From: Actinomycetes bacterium
GTDB lineage: Bacteria; Planctomycetota; Phycisphaerae; JAACET01
Assembly: GCA_030631725.1 (NCBI GenBank)
Contig: DAOVKO010000043.1
Coordinates: 1-11,174, forward strand
Reading direction: 5' to 3'
Length of the DNA: 11,174 bases
The translations under genes were made by a program, and so were the position numbers. Below are positions 5,157 to 11,174 of the stretch, piece by piece. Each line of letters starts with the position of its first letter. Position 1 is the stretch's first letter. The notes beneath the pieces were generated by a model, which worked only from the letters and a program-made list of their open reading frames with translations, searched no databases and had not been told where the DNA came from.

Positions 5157-7288
5157 TCTCGCAAAAATACAAAATAGGGATAATGGCCGTCCTTATGGTC
5201 GCTGTCTGTTTTTTCATGTACTACTTTCATGTCTTTCTTGGAGCAGGCACTCTTGTTAGCCACGTATTTTATATTCCAATTATTGTGGCCTGCATTTGGT
5301 GGAAAAGAAAAGGTTTGATCGTAGCTGTTTTTTCATCGGCCTTTTTGATTATCAGCCATATTGTTCTCAGACCGGACGTGGCCACGGCTGATGATTATTT
5401 TCGTGCTGCGATGTTTCTGATTATCGGCTTTATAGTCGCTGCCCTAAGTGAGCACATTGCAAAGGATCAGGATCTGCTCAGAGCCGCCAATCAGCAGCTA
5501 ACAGCAAGCCAACAACAGCTAAAAGCCTCTAATCAGCAGTTACAGGCCAACGAGCAACGACTCCGGGCAGCTAATCAGCAGTTGAAGGCGACTGAGCAGC
5601 AGCTTAGAGCCGCCAATCAACAATTGGAAGCCAGCAATCAACAACTCCGGGCCAGCGAAGAGGAACTGCGCAAGGTTAACCATGAGCTTGAGGAGTGTGT
5701 CAAGGAACTGCATTGTCTTTACGGGCTGTCTCAACTCGTCGAGCGGCCCGGCACGACGGTAGAAGAGATCTTCCAGGCTCTGGCGGAACTGATGCCGGGG
5801 GCCTGGGAATATTCAGAGATTACCGCTGCTCGAATTATCCTGGAGAACCGTCGCTTCCAAACCGCCAATTTCCGCAAAACCCCCTGGCTGCAATCTGCGG
5901 ATATCAAAGTGCACGGCAGAAAGGCCGGGACTATAGAGGTCTGCTACCTCCAAGAAAGACCGCCAATGGATGAGGGGCCTTTCCTGAGAGAAGAAAGAGA
6001 GCTATTGGATCTATTGGCCGAACGCTTGGGCCATACTGTCGAACGCATCCGGGCCGAAGAAGAGCTCAAAGCTGCTCATCAGCAGCTATTAGCCGGCGAA
6101 CAACAGCTAAAAGCCTCCAATCAGCAGTTACAGGCCAACGAGCAGCAGCTTAGGGCCGCCAATCAGCAATTAGAGGCCGACTTCGTTGAGCGGAAGAAGG
6201 TGGAGCTGGCCCTGCGGGAAAGTGAGCAACTGTTTAAGGTAATGGTGGAAACGGCTTTTGATGGAATAAATATCTGTGAGTACGATCCGGACACGAGGAA
6301 AAGGCGCCTTGTTTTCTGCAATGACCGCTATGTAGAGATGTCCGGATATACTCGGAAACAACTTGCCAAAGCGGAAAACCTAAATGAGTTGGTCATTCGT
6401 CAGGGTTCAACGGAGGAAAAGGCCCGGGACTACGATTGCATAGTCAATGAAATATCATTTACGGGACTGTCTTCCTGGAAACGACCGGACGGCAAGGAAA
6501 ATATTTATGAATGGTCGGCGGTTTCCATCAAGAAGGGGGACAAGTTTCACATTATCGGCGTAGACCGCGACATCACCGAGCGCAAGAAGGCTGAGGCGAG
6601 ACTCCGTGACTATCGGCGACGGCTACGGGAACTGGCCTCCGAGCTGGTATTGGCCGAGGAGCATCTGCGGCGGCGAATCGCCAGGGACCTGCACGACGAC
6701 GTGGGCCAGGAACTCCTCTCGATCAAGATGCGCCTCGCTGAGCTGCGTAAAGGTCGGGCTTCGGCCAAGCGGACCGCTGCCCTGGAGGGAATCCTCAAAT
6801 CTATCGACAAGACGATTCAGAACACGCGCTCTTTGCTCTTCGATCTGAGCCCGCCGGTGCTTTACGAGCTGGGATTCGAACCGGCCGTGGAGTGGCTCAC
6901 GGAAAAGCTTCAAGCCGACCACGGCATCGCGGCGGTTTTCGAGGACGACGACCAGGCCAAACCGCTCACAGATGATTTGCGCATCGGGCTGTTCCGGACG
7001 GTTCGGGAATTGCTGCTCAATATAGTCAAGCACGCCCAGGCCAAGAGCGTCAAGGTTTCTGCCCGAAGAGACGGTCCGAATATCCGAGTGGAAGTGGAAG
7101 ACGACGGCGTGGGGTTCGATGTTGAGCAAACCCAAATCCCTGGGGACCTGAGCAACGGCTTCGGCCTGTTCGACATTCGCGAAAGACTCCGCCACTTTGG
7201 CGGAACCTTCCATTTACAATCCAAGCCCGGGCAGGGAACGCAGGTAACACTGTTGGCCCCGGTAAAGAGCGAGCAAGGCCATTCATAA
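5153..7288 (+). CDS. Membrane sensor histidine kinase: TM - Gln-rich coiled coil - GAF-like - coiled coil - PAS - HisKA_3 - HATPase
   Basis: The 711-aa product autophosphorylates on His and passes phosphate to the regulator encoded 10 bp downstream. Order: three to four hydrophobic segments (about 8-28, 35-50, 53-71, 84-98) with HVFYIPIIVACIWW as in many membrane-sensor N-termini; nine heptads of the LxAxxQQ type (109-171); a GAF-like domain (about 186-300); five more heptads (305-339); a PAS domain (about 354-478) closing with DITERKKAE; the dimerisation/phosphorylation helix with H514 in RRRIARDLHDDVGQE (HisKA_3, the NarX/DesK class); and the ATPase with N623 in LLNIVKHAQA, DDGVGFD (650-656) and GFGLFDIRERL (669-679). 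All kinase motifs are intact. The start has GAGG about 6 nt upstream. The sensed signal is unknown. The heptads match chemoreceptor modification sites. The C-terminal half is clearly more GC-rich than the membrane part. Confidence 0.95.
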   Translation: MISQKYKIGIMAVLMVAVCFFMYYFHVFLGAGTLVSHVFYIPIIVACIWWKRKGLIVAVFSSAFLIISHIVLRPDVATADDYFRAAMFLIIGFIVAALSEHIAKDQDLLRAANQQLTASQQQLKASNQQLQANEQRLRAANQQLKATEQQLRAANQQLEASNQQLRASEEELRKVNHELEECVKELHCLYGLSQLVERPGTTVEEIFQALAELMPGAWEYSEITAARIILENRRFQTANFRKTPWLQSADIKVHGRKAGTIEVCYLQERPPMDEGPFLREERELLDLLAERLGHTVERIRAEEELKAAHQQLLAGEQQLKASNQQLQANEQQLRAANQQLEADFVERKKVELALRESEQLFKVMVETAFDGINICEYDPDTRKRRLVFCNDRYVEMSGYTRKQLAKAENLNELVIRQGSTEEKARDYDCIVNEISFTGLSSWKRPDGKENIYEWSAVSIKKGDKFHIIGVDRDITERKKAEARLRDYRRRLRELASELVLAEEHLRRRIARDLHDDVGQELLSIKMRLAELRKGRASAKRTAALEGILKSIDKTIQNTRSLLFDLSPPVLYELGFEPAVEWLTEKLQADHGIAAVFEDDDQAKPLTDDLRIGLFRTVRELLLNIVKHAQAKSVKVSARRDGPNIRVEVEDDGVGFDVEQTQIPGDLSNGFGLFDIRERLRHFGGTFHLQSKPGQGTQVTLLAPVKSEQGHS
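5477..5665 (+). repeat. First heptad-repeat block in the kinase gene (nine 21-bp units)
   Basis: Nine consecutive 7-codon units encode L-x-A-x-x-Q-Q (residues 109-171). Seven carry a Q-Q pair in the register A-x-x-Q-Q-x-x-A. One unit has QR (135-136) and the last has EE (170-171) followed by K174. Predicted as a continuous coiled coil leaving the membrane. Confidence 0.85.
6065..6169 (+). repeat. Second heptad-repeat block in the kinase gene (five 21-bp units)
   Basis: Five units (residues 305-339) between the GAF-like and PAS domains, all with Q-Q in the register A-x-x-Q-Q-x-x-A. Bases 6099-6144 repeat 5511-5556 of the first block with one difference in 46, including silent positions, which indicates recent duplication or gene conversion. 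Confidence 0.85.
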
Positions 7289-7298
7289 GGAGAGGCGG

Positions 7299-7952
7299 AT
7301 GAGTATCAGGATTGTATTGGCGGACGACCATCAACTCTTCCGCGACGGTCTGTCCGCTCTGCTGGCACAGGAAGCCGAGCTGGAATTGGTCGGCGAAGCC
7401 GCAAATGGCCGAACGGCAGTGGAACTGGCCGGTGAACTGGCCCCCGACGTGGTGGTCATGGATATCAGCATGTCCGACCTGAACGGCATAGAAGCGACCC
7501 GCCAGATCGTGCAGCGGACGCTGGCAACGAAGGTTCTGGCCCTGTCGATGCATTCGGACAGACGATTCGTGGAGGGCATGCTCCAGGCCGGTGCCAGCGG
7601 TTACCTGCTGAAGGATTGCGCCAATGAGGAATTTGTGCGGGCAATCCGGGAGGTGGCAGCCGGGCGAACTTACCTGAGCCCCGCAGTGGCGGGGCAGGTG
7701 GTGGAAGAGTACGTGCACGGGGAGCGGGCAAAGGCGGGAGCGCTGTCGAGACTTCTGACGGCCCGCGAGCGCGAGGTGCTCCAACTGGTAGCCGAGGGAC
7801 TCAGGACCAAGGAGATCGCCAACAGGCTGCACATCAGCTCCAAAACGGCCGAGACCCACCGCCAGCAGCTCATGAATAAACTGAATATCCACAGTGTGGC
7901 CGAACTGACCAAATTTGCCGTCCGTGAGGGACTGACCTCCCTGGACAAGTAA
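7299..7952 (+). CDS. NarL/FixJ (LuxR-type) response regulator
   Basis: The 217-aa product is of standard length. The receiver domain (1-120) has the acidic pair D9-D10, phospho-acceptor D55 in VVVMDISMSD, S83 and K105. The LuxR-type helix-turn-helix (about 150-210) has LTAREREVLQLVAEG, then TKEIANRLHISSKTAETH, the recognition-helix region. GGAGAGG directly precedes the ATG, 10 bp after the kinase stop, so the two are co-transcribed and form a cognate pair: HisKA_3 kinases usually pair with NarL-type regulators. Target promoters are not known; the inverted repeat just downstream (about 7992-8013) could be one. Confidence 0.95.
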   Translation: MSIRIVLADDHQLFRDGLSALLAQEAELELVGEAANGRTAVELAGELAPDVVVMDISMSDLNGIEATRQIVQRTLATKVLALSMHSDRRFVEGMLQAGASGYLLKDCANEEFVRAIREVAAGRTYLSPAVAGQVVEEYVHGERAKAGALSRLLTAREREVLQLVAEGLRTKEIANRLHISSKTAETHRQQLMNKLNIHSVAELTKFAVREGLTSLDK

Positions 7953-8188
7953 ATCCCCAGAGACAGCTAGGCCGGAAACACTTAGAGTGCCTAAGGGTTT
8001 TTCCCCTACCTAAATCAATGGAATCCCCTATGTTATCGGTCCATAAGATTAGCCGATACTATCTTTGGTACAGGGGGAAAGCAGAATCTTGAAGATCCCT
8101 GCATGACTAGCAGGGGGGGGAGCCAGTAAGGGGTCCTCACGCTGCGGGGGGCTGGTTTCGGGGGGAAAACTGGATCAGCGTTGGATGG
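7953..8188 (+). other. Non-coding stretch after the regulator: hairpins and G-tracts
   Basis: No gene is supported here. Visible structure: AAGGG-TTTTT-CCCCT near 7993-8007, an ATCGG/CCGAT pairing around 8036-8057, and a 6-bp hairpin CCCTGC (8097-8102) / GCAGGG (8110-8115). These are followed by plus-strand G-runs at 8113-8120, 8130-8133, 8146-8151, 8160-8165 and 8187-8192. It lies between the regulator stop and the terminator at 8189, so it is probably transcribed as a long structured 3' region or contains a separate small RNA. Confidence 0.4.
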
Positions 8189-8224
8189 GGGGAGTCGCTA
8201 AAGGTCGGCTCCCCGCTTTTTTTT
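8189..8224 (+). terminator. Rho-independent terminator of the cheD-kinase-regulator operon
   Basis: GGGGAGTCG (8189-8197) pairs with CGGCTCCCC (8206-8214) over 9 bp with one T-G pair and an 8-nt loop, then GC and eight T (8217-8224). It is about 236 nt after the regulator stop. Confidence 0.8.
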
Positions 8225-8269
8225 GCGCGGAGCAGTTGGGCTAACGCCCCCGGGCTACATCCCTTCCTG

Positions 8270-8338
8270 TCATTCCTGCGAAGCTTGTCCCTGCGGAGGC
8301 AGGGAGCAGGCTTATCACCGCTTTGGCGGTAATCCATC
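8270..8338. repeat. REP-like palindromic sequence, expanded variant
   Basis: TCATTCCTGCG at the left and GCGGTAATCCATC at the right are the two ends of a TCATTCC...GGAATCCA-type intergenic palindrome. Between them are two hairpins: CCCTGC/GCAGGG (8289-8304) and ACCGC/GCGGT (8317-8330). It directly precedes the 58-bp repeats, whose REP-like core (GTCATCCCCGTGCAGGCGGGG) is a simpler form of the same pattern. Confidence 0.5.
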
Positions 8339-8480
8339 TTATATTTAGCCCCCAGGTTTATCCTTCTTGTCATCCCCGTGCAGGCGGGGATCCATCCTAT
8401 ATTTAGCCCCCAGGTTTATCCTTGTTGTCATCCACGCGCAGGCGGGGATCCATCTTATATTTAGCCCCCAGGTTTATCCT
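8332..8480 (+). repeat. 58-bp tandem repeat, two full copies and one partial
   Basis: Units start at 8332, 8390 and 8448. Each begins ATCCATCTTATATTTAG, then CCCCCAGGTTTATCC, then a TCATCC...GGCGGGG palindrome; the third copy stops at 8480. Copies differ at only a few positions. Each unit carries the left arm and loop of the terminator at 8465, but only the last is followed by the right arm and T-run. Confidence 0.85.
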
Positions 8481-8491
8481 GGGGGGTTTTT
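8465..8491 (+). terminator. Rho-independent terminator (perfect 8-bp stem)
   Basis: CCCCCAGG (8465-8472), loop TTTAT, CCTGGGGG (8478-8485), then GTTTTT. It is formed by the last copy of the 58-bp repeat and the unique sequence after it. No gene reads directly into it from the left after the terminator at 8189, so it may be a backup or belong to an ancestral arrangement. Confidence 0.75.
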
Positions 8492-8502
8492 ATTGCTTTG
8501 TC

Positions 8503-8530
8503 CCTCAAGCCTCAAGCCTCAGGCCTCAAG
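8503..8530 (+). repeat. Four tandem copies of a 7-bp unit (CCTCAAG)
   Basis: CCTCAAG, CCTCAAG, CCTCAGG, CCTCAAG in direct succession, followed by a CTTTGTGCCTTT-rich stretch. A simple repeat in a non-coding spacer; no function is suggested by the sequence. Confidence 0.85.
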
Positions 8531-8631
8531 CCTTTCTGTGTGCCTTTGTGCCTTTCTTTACCCCCTGATTTCCCCAATACCTTTAGGCATCTGAGAGCCG
8601 ATAAAGGGCTGCAGATGCTAAAGGATTAGTG

Positions 8632-8637
8632 TATAAT
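8632..8637 (+). promoter_or_regulatory. Perfect -10 box (TATAAT) before the Ser/Thr kinase gene
   Basis: TATAAT is the consensus; the -35 region 16-18 bp upstream (around CTGCAG) is poor, so an activator may be needed. Transcription would start near 8644, downstream of the possible GTG 8629 and ATG 8641 starts, which argues for the ATG at 8719. Confidence 0.4.
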
Positions 8638-8718
8638 GCAATGCGCTGGAGACGCCGGGGGGTGAACGAGGGATATTATAGGACCTTGGCAGGAGAAGCA
8701 GGGGAGCGATTTGTAAGA

Positions 8719-9654
8719 ATGGACGAGAGAATCTTGAACGAATCATCTTTGCCTAAGGTCCCCGGTTACAAGATAGGCAGGTCTCTGGGCACTGGGGCCG
8801 GCAGCAGAATCTATTCAGTCCGCAACCTTGAAACGGGCCAACTACTGACCCTCAAGCATGTGCTCAGGCGAGAGCCCCAGGACGAGCGCTTTGTGGTGCA
8901 GGCTCTGAATGAATACCGGCTGGGCAGCAAAGTGAACCACCCGGTGCTTCGGCGGGTGCTGGAAATGCGGAAGAAGGGGCTGCTGAGCGTCCGGGAAGTG
9001 TTTTTGTTCATGGAGCAGGTCAAAGGCAAGCATCTGGAAGAACAGCAGCCGACGGATTTGGCGTTTATCCTGCGAACGATGGTTCCGGTCAGCGAGGGGC
9101 TAGCCTCTATTCACCAGCTGGGTTTTGTTCATGCCGACGTAAATCCGCGGAACACACTTCTGTCTCCAAGCGGTCTGGTCAAGCTGATCGATTACGGCTT
9201 GTCCTGCCCCATCGGCACGGTCAAGGACCGGGTTCAGGGCACTTTGGTTTTTCTGTCTCCCGAGCAGGCCCGGATGGAGCAGATCGACCATCGAACGGAC
9301 ATATTCAACTTCGCGGCCGTGCTCTATTGGCTAGTAACATCGCGGACGATCGGCCCGCCGGAAATCGGGCAGAACCTCGGCGGGCGAGGGCACCTTGTGC
9401 CACCGCAAGAGTTGAATCCGAATCTCAGCGAGTCGCTCGGCCAATTGCTGATTCGCTGTTTATCCCAGAAGCAAGTGGATCGGCCGGGCAGCATGCAGCA
9501 GGTGGCCGAAGCCTTGCGGGCCGAGCTGGCCGAGATAATCAAGCTGCCCGCCGAACGCCGAGAGGTGCGCCCGGCGACGCTGCCGGCTAAATCCGTAGTC
9601 AGGCACATTCCCCTGGTCAACGATCCCGAACCCAAGGCCAAAGATGGGCCTTGA
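8719..9654 (+). CDS. Eukaryote-like Ser/Thr protein kinase with altered catalytic loop
   Basis: The product has 311 aa from the ATG at 8719; in-frame GTG 8629 or ATG 8641 would add 26-30 residues of low-complexity Arg-rich sequence and overlap the -10 box. GGGGAG lies 12 nt upstream. Kinase motifs (numbering from 8719): glycine loop GTGAGSRIY (24-32), ATP-binding K46, helix-C E65, catalytic loop HADVNPRN with D140 and N145, metal-binding DYG (D158) in place of DFG, SPEQ (180-183) in place of APE. The canonical Lys two residues after the catalytic Asp is N142, and HRD is HAD. The domain ends near residue 275, followed by a charged, Pro-rich tail; no membrane segment or sensor domain is seen, so it is cytoplasmic and regulated through a partner. 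It is similar to Pkn2/PknB-type kinases common in Planctomycetota. Its substrate is unknown. Confidence 0.88.
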   Translation: MDERILNESSLPKVPGYKIGRSLGTGAGSRIYSVRNLETGQLLTLKHVLRREPQDERFVVQALNEYRLGSKVNHPVLRRVLEMRKKGLLSVREVFLFMEQVKGKHLEEQQPTDLAFILRTMVPVSEGLASIHQLGFVHADVNPRNTLLSPSGLVKLIDYGLSCPIGTVKDRVQGTLVFLSPEQARMEQIDHRTDIFNFAAVLYWLVTSRTIGPPEIGQNLGGRGHLVPPQELNPNLSESLGQLLIRCLSQKQVDRPGSMQQVAEALRAELAEIIKLPAERREVRPATLPAKSVVRHIPLVNDPEPKAKDGP

Positions 9655-9776
9655 ATTTGAGTTCAACGCTCAATGAACGCCAAGACACCCCAAGCGGCGG
9701 CTGGCCAGGGCGGGGCCTATCCTGTAAAATAGCCAAGTGAGGGCTTGTAAGAGCGAGATAGACGGCGGGCTTAATA

Positions 9777-10808
9777 ATGGACTACCAAGGCAAATACCCG
9801 ATTTTCGATCCGGACAGGATTCGCCGCTATCCGCTAAAGCACCGCCGCAATAAGGTCCAGGTGCAGCAACTGGTCGAGCCGGCCAAACTTCGCGGGCAGG
9901 ATTTTGGCCTGGATGCGGAGACTTCGAGTCAAATTGCTCAACTGGCTGAGGCAGTGGTCCACGCCCGGCGAGACGATAAACCGGTCGTGGTTTTCAGCGG
10001 AGCGCATCTGATAAAGAATGGCCTGGCCCCGGTGCTGATTGATTTGGTGGAGCGGTCTCTGGTGAGCCTGATGGCGGGCAACGCAGCAACAGCCATCCAC
10101 GATTTCGAGTTGGCTCTGATCGGGGCTACCGCCGAGGACGTTCCCGACGCCCTGGGCAAGGGTGAGTTCGGCATGGCCGATGAGTTTGCCTACATCAATC
10201 AGGCCATGCGCCTCGGCCGAGAGATGAAGCTGGGTCTGGGCGAGTCGCTGGGCCGAATGATCTGTCAAGAGGAGTTCCGCCGGAAGGTGCTTGCCGAGTT
10301 TGCCCCGAGCGATGGCCCGAAGGAATTTGAATTTGCCCGGATAAGCCTGTTGGGGCGATGCTATCAGAAGGATGTGCCCTTTACGGTGCACGCGGCTATC
10401 GGCACCGACGTGATTGACCAGCACCCTTCGTTTGACCCGGCAGCCAAAGGCGAATGCAGCGGACGCGATTTCCTGATATTCACCGAGCAGATCTGCAGGT
10501 TCACCGAAGGCGGCGTGTTCCTGAACATCGGCTCGGCAGTGACCGGGCCGGAGGTCCTGCTAAAGGCCGTCTCCATGGCAGCCAATGTGGGCTGCAAACC
10601 GAAGGCCTTGATTACCGGCGATTTCGACCTGAAGGCTTTTGAACCGGCCAGCATGAGCGATGAATCTTCGCCGTACTACTACAACCGCGACCAGAAGAGT
10701 GTAGTTACCCGCATTCCTCAAGCCTTTGACGGGCGGGGCTACTATATCCAGGGCAACCAGTTGCAGACCGTGCCGGCTCTTTATTGCGAGATACTCAAAA
10801 GGCTCTGA
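9777..10808 (+). CDS. Deoxyhypusine-synthase-like conserved protein
   Basis: The 343-aa product matches the size of deoxyhypusine synthase-like proteins (about 300-370 aa). Features of that Rossmann-like, NAD-binding fold are VVFSGAHLIKNGLAPVLIDL (71-90), AGNAATAIHDFELALIGAT (100-118), VHAAIGTDVIDQHPSF (204-219) and FLNIGSAVTGPEVLLKA (248-264). In true deoxyhypusine synthase the substrate-modifying Lys is in a GGGxxKH motif; the matching place here reads IGSAVTGPE, without that Lys. Bacteria also lack eIF5A. So the classical reaction is unlikely, and it may be a paralogue acting on another small amine or nucleotide-linked substrate. No ribosome binding site is evident before 9777. It lies 122 bp after the kinase gene, in the same direction, possibly a separate unit. 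The family call is from recalled motifs. Confidence 0.7.
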   Translation: MDYQGKYPIFDPDRIRRYPLKHRRNKVQVQQLVEPAKLRGQDFGLDAETSSQIAQLAEAVVHARRDDKPVVVFSGAHLIKNGLAPVLIDLVERSLVSLMAGNAATAIHDFELALIGATAEDVPDALGKGEFGMADEFAYINQAMRLGREMKLGLGESLGRMICQEEFRRKVLAEFAPSDGPKEFEFARISLLGRCYQKDVPFTVHAAIGTDVIDQHPSFDPAAKGECSGRDFLIFTEQICRFTEGGVFLNIGSAVTGPEVLLKAVSMAANVGCKPKALITGDFDLKAFEPASMSDESSPYYYNRDQKSVVTRIPQAFDGRGYYIQGNQLQTVPALYCEILKRL

Positions 10809-10847
10809 TGATAAGGGCTCGTGCTTGGGCGGCACAGAGGTTTGGAC

Positions 10848-10876
10848 TTGACGTATGGCCTCAGGGGCAATAGATT
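10848..10876 (+). promoter_or_regulatory. Promoter of the tRNA-Val gene
   Basis: TTGACG (10848-10853), 17-bp spacer, TAGATT (10871-10876). The start would be near 10883, a few bases before the mature tRNA at 10886, as usual for a tRNA promoter. Confidence 0.55.
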
Positions 10877-10885
10877 GATCTGCCA

Positions 10886-10959
10886 GGGCGATTAGCTCAG
10901 TTGGCTAGAGCGCCTGCTCGACAAGCAGGAGGTCACTGGTTCAAGTCCAGTATCGCTCA
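10886..10959 (+). tRNA. tRNA-Val, anticodon GAC
   Basis: A complete 74-nt cloverleaf can be drawn: acceptor GGGCGAT with ATCGCTC (one G-T pair), D-arm GCTC/GAGC, anticodon stem CCTGC/GCAGG with loop TCGACAA, T-arm ACTGG-TTCAAGT-CCAGT, discriminator A. The 3' CCA is not encoded and must be added by the nucleotidyltransferase. The anticodon in normal register is GAC, reading GUC/GUU valine codons. The base before the anticodon (position 33) is C, where U is nearly universal. The gene stands alone between the deoxyhypusine-synthase-like gene and a membrane-protein gene. Confidence 0.93.
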
Positions 10960-10986
10960 TTGGAATAAATAGCCTTTGCCCGGCGA

Positions 10987-11008
10987 GTTGGCTTTCGGAC
11001 CAGCCAAC
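10987..11008 (+). promoter_or_regulatory. 7-bp hairpin between the tRNA and the downstream gene
   Basis: GTTGGCT (10987-10993) pairs perfectly with AGCCAAC (11002-11008) around an 8-nt loop. There is no T-run after it, so it is not a clear terminator. It may mark the 3' boundary for tRNA processing or lie in the leader of the next gene. Confidence 0.35.
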
Positions 11009-11048
11009 AGGCCTGGCTAGTTGAGATTCCGGAGGAGGTAGCTGCCGG

Positions 11049-11174
11049 ATGCCTATTATCTACATGTTGATTGGAATGCTAATTGGTGGTTTGCTGGTGA
11101 CCGCCGGCGGATTTTTGGCTATCTGGTATCAGGCCAAAAAGGTCAGACAAATCCGCAGAGAAGAAATAATGGCC
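11049..11174 (+). CDS. Small membrane protein, N-terminal part only (window edge)
   Basis: A strong GGAGGAGGT lies 9 nt before the ATG. The 42 visible codons begin MPIIYMLIGMLIGGLLVTAG and continue as one hydrophobic segment to about residue 25, then turn basic (QAKKVRQIRREE). This is a typical N-out single-pass anchor followed by a cytoplasmic region, as in many phosphodiesterase- or coiled-coil-type membrane proteins; RNase Y starts in a similar way, but too little is visible to assign it. Confidence 0.75.
   Translation, partial: MPIIYMLIGMLIGGLLVTAGGFLAIWYQAKKVRQIRREEIMA

Noticed and set aside
7050..7892. 280-codon minus-strand frame across the kinase end and the regulator
   Set aside because: Spans two real genes antisense and has no recognisable domains.
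8065..8090. Sigma-54-like sequence (TTGGTAC then GAAAGCA)
   Set aside because: The -12 element lacks TTGC and the -24 has T for C; too weak to call.
8020..8096. 24-codon frame MESPMLSVHKISRYYLWYRG...
   Set aside because: No ribosome binding site and no support beyond being open for a short distance.
8332..8480. Possible CRISPR array (58-bp periodicity)
   Set aside because: The whole period is conserved, with no constant-repeat/variable-spacer alternation, and there are no cas genes in the window.
8367..8594. 75-codon frame over the repeat region
   Set aside because: It is a translation of the 58-bp tandem repeat and the 7-bp repeat; not a protein gene.

Overview
The window most resembles a chromosomal segment of a Planctomycetota-type bacterium (Phycisphaerae-like is my best guess; Verrucomicrobiota or Lentisphaerota are alternatives). 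This is inferred from the gene mix: secreted and non-secreted glycan enzymes, a membrane hybrid-sensor kinase with a NarL-type regulator, a eukaryote-like Ser/Thr kinase, and a deoxyhypusine-synthase-like protein. No phylogenetic marker protein is present, so the assignment is tentative.

Region 1 (1-3199) is a glycan-degradation pair. A partial, secreted GH42-like beta-galactosidase is encoded on the minus strand and runs off the left edge; it has a signal peptide and a conserved four-Cys zinc site. Divergent from it is a sialidase-superfamily beta-propeller with four Asp-boxes and a C-terminal jelly-roll. Between them lie a 183-bp element with perfect 25-bp terminal inverted repeats, a candidate promoter and a structured leader.

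Region 2 (3200-4581) looks like decaying DNA: a short open relic, a UlaG-like metallo-beta-lactamase gene cut short by a 175-bp MITE-like palindromic element flanked by TA, and a 42-codon Rossmann (Gfo/Idh-like) stub. Another palindromic repeat is nested inside the MITE-like element.

Region 3 (4359-8224) is a compact signalling operon: promoter, cheD (receptor glutamine deamidase), a possible 33-codon micro-ORF overlapping both neighbours by 4 nt, a 711-aa membrane histidine kinase, and a NarL/FixJ response regulator, ending at a good Rho-independent terminator. The kinase carries two blocks of glutamine-rich heptads. Twelve of these heptads fit the A/S-x-x-Q-Q-x-x-A/S pattern known for modification sites of chemoreceptors, which are CheD substrates. 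No cheC, cheR, cheB or receptor gene is visible. The proposal that this CheD acts on the kinase's own coiled coil is the most interesting idea in the window.

Region 4 (8225-8631) is a repeat-rich intergenic stretch: REP-like palindromes, a 58-bp tandem repeat that copies half of a terminator, that terminator itself, and a 7-bp tandem repeat. Region 5 (8632-11174) holds a Ser/Thr kinase with an altered catalytic loop, a deoxyhypusine-synthase-like conserved protein, a tRNA-Val(GAC) with its own promoter, and the start of a small single-pass membrane protein cut by the right edge.
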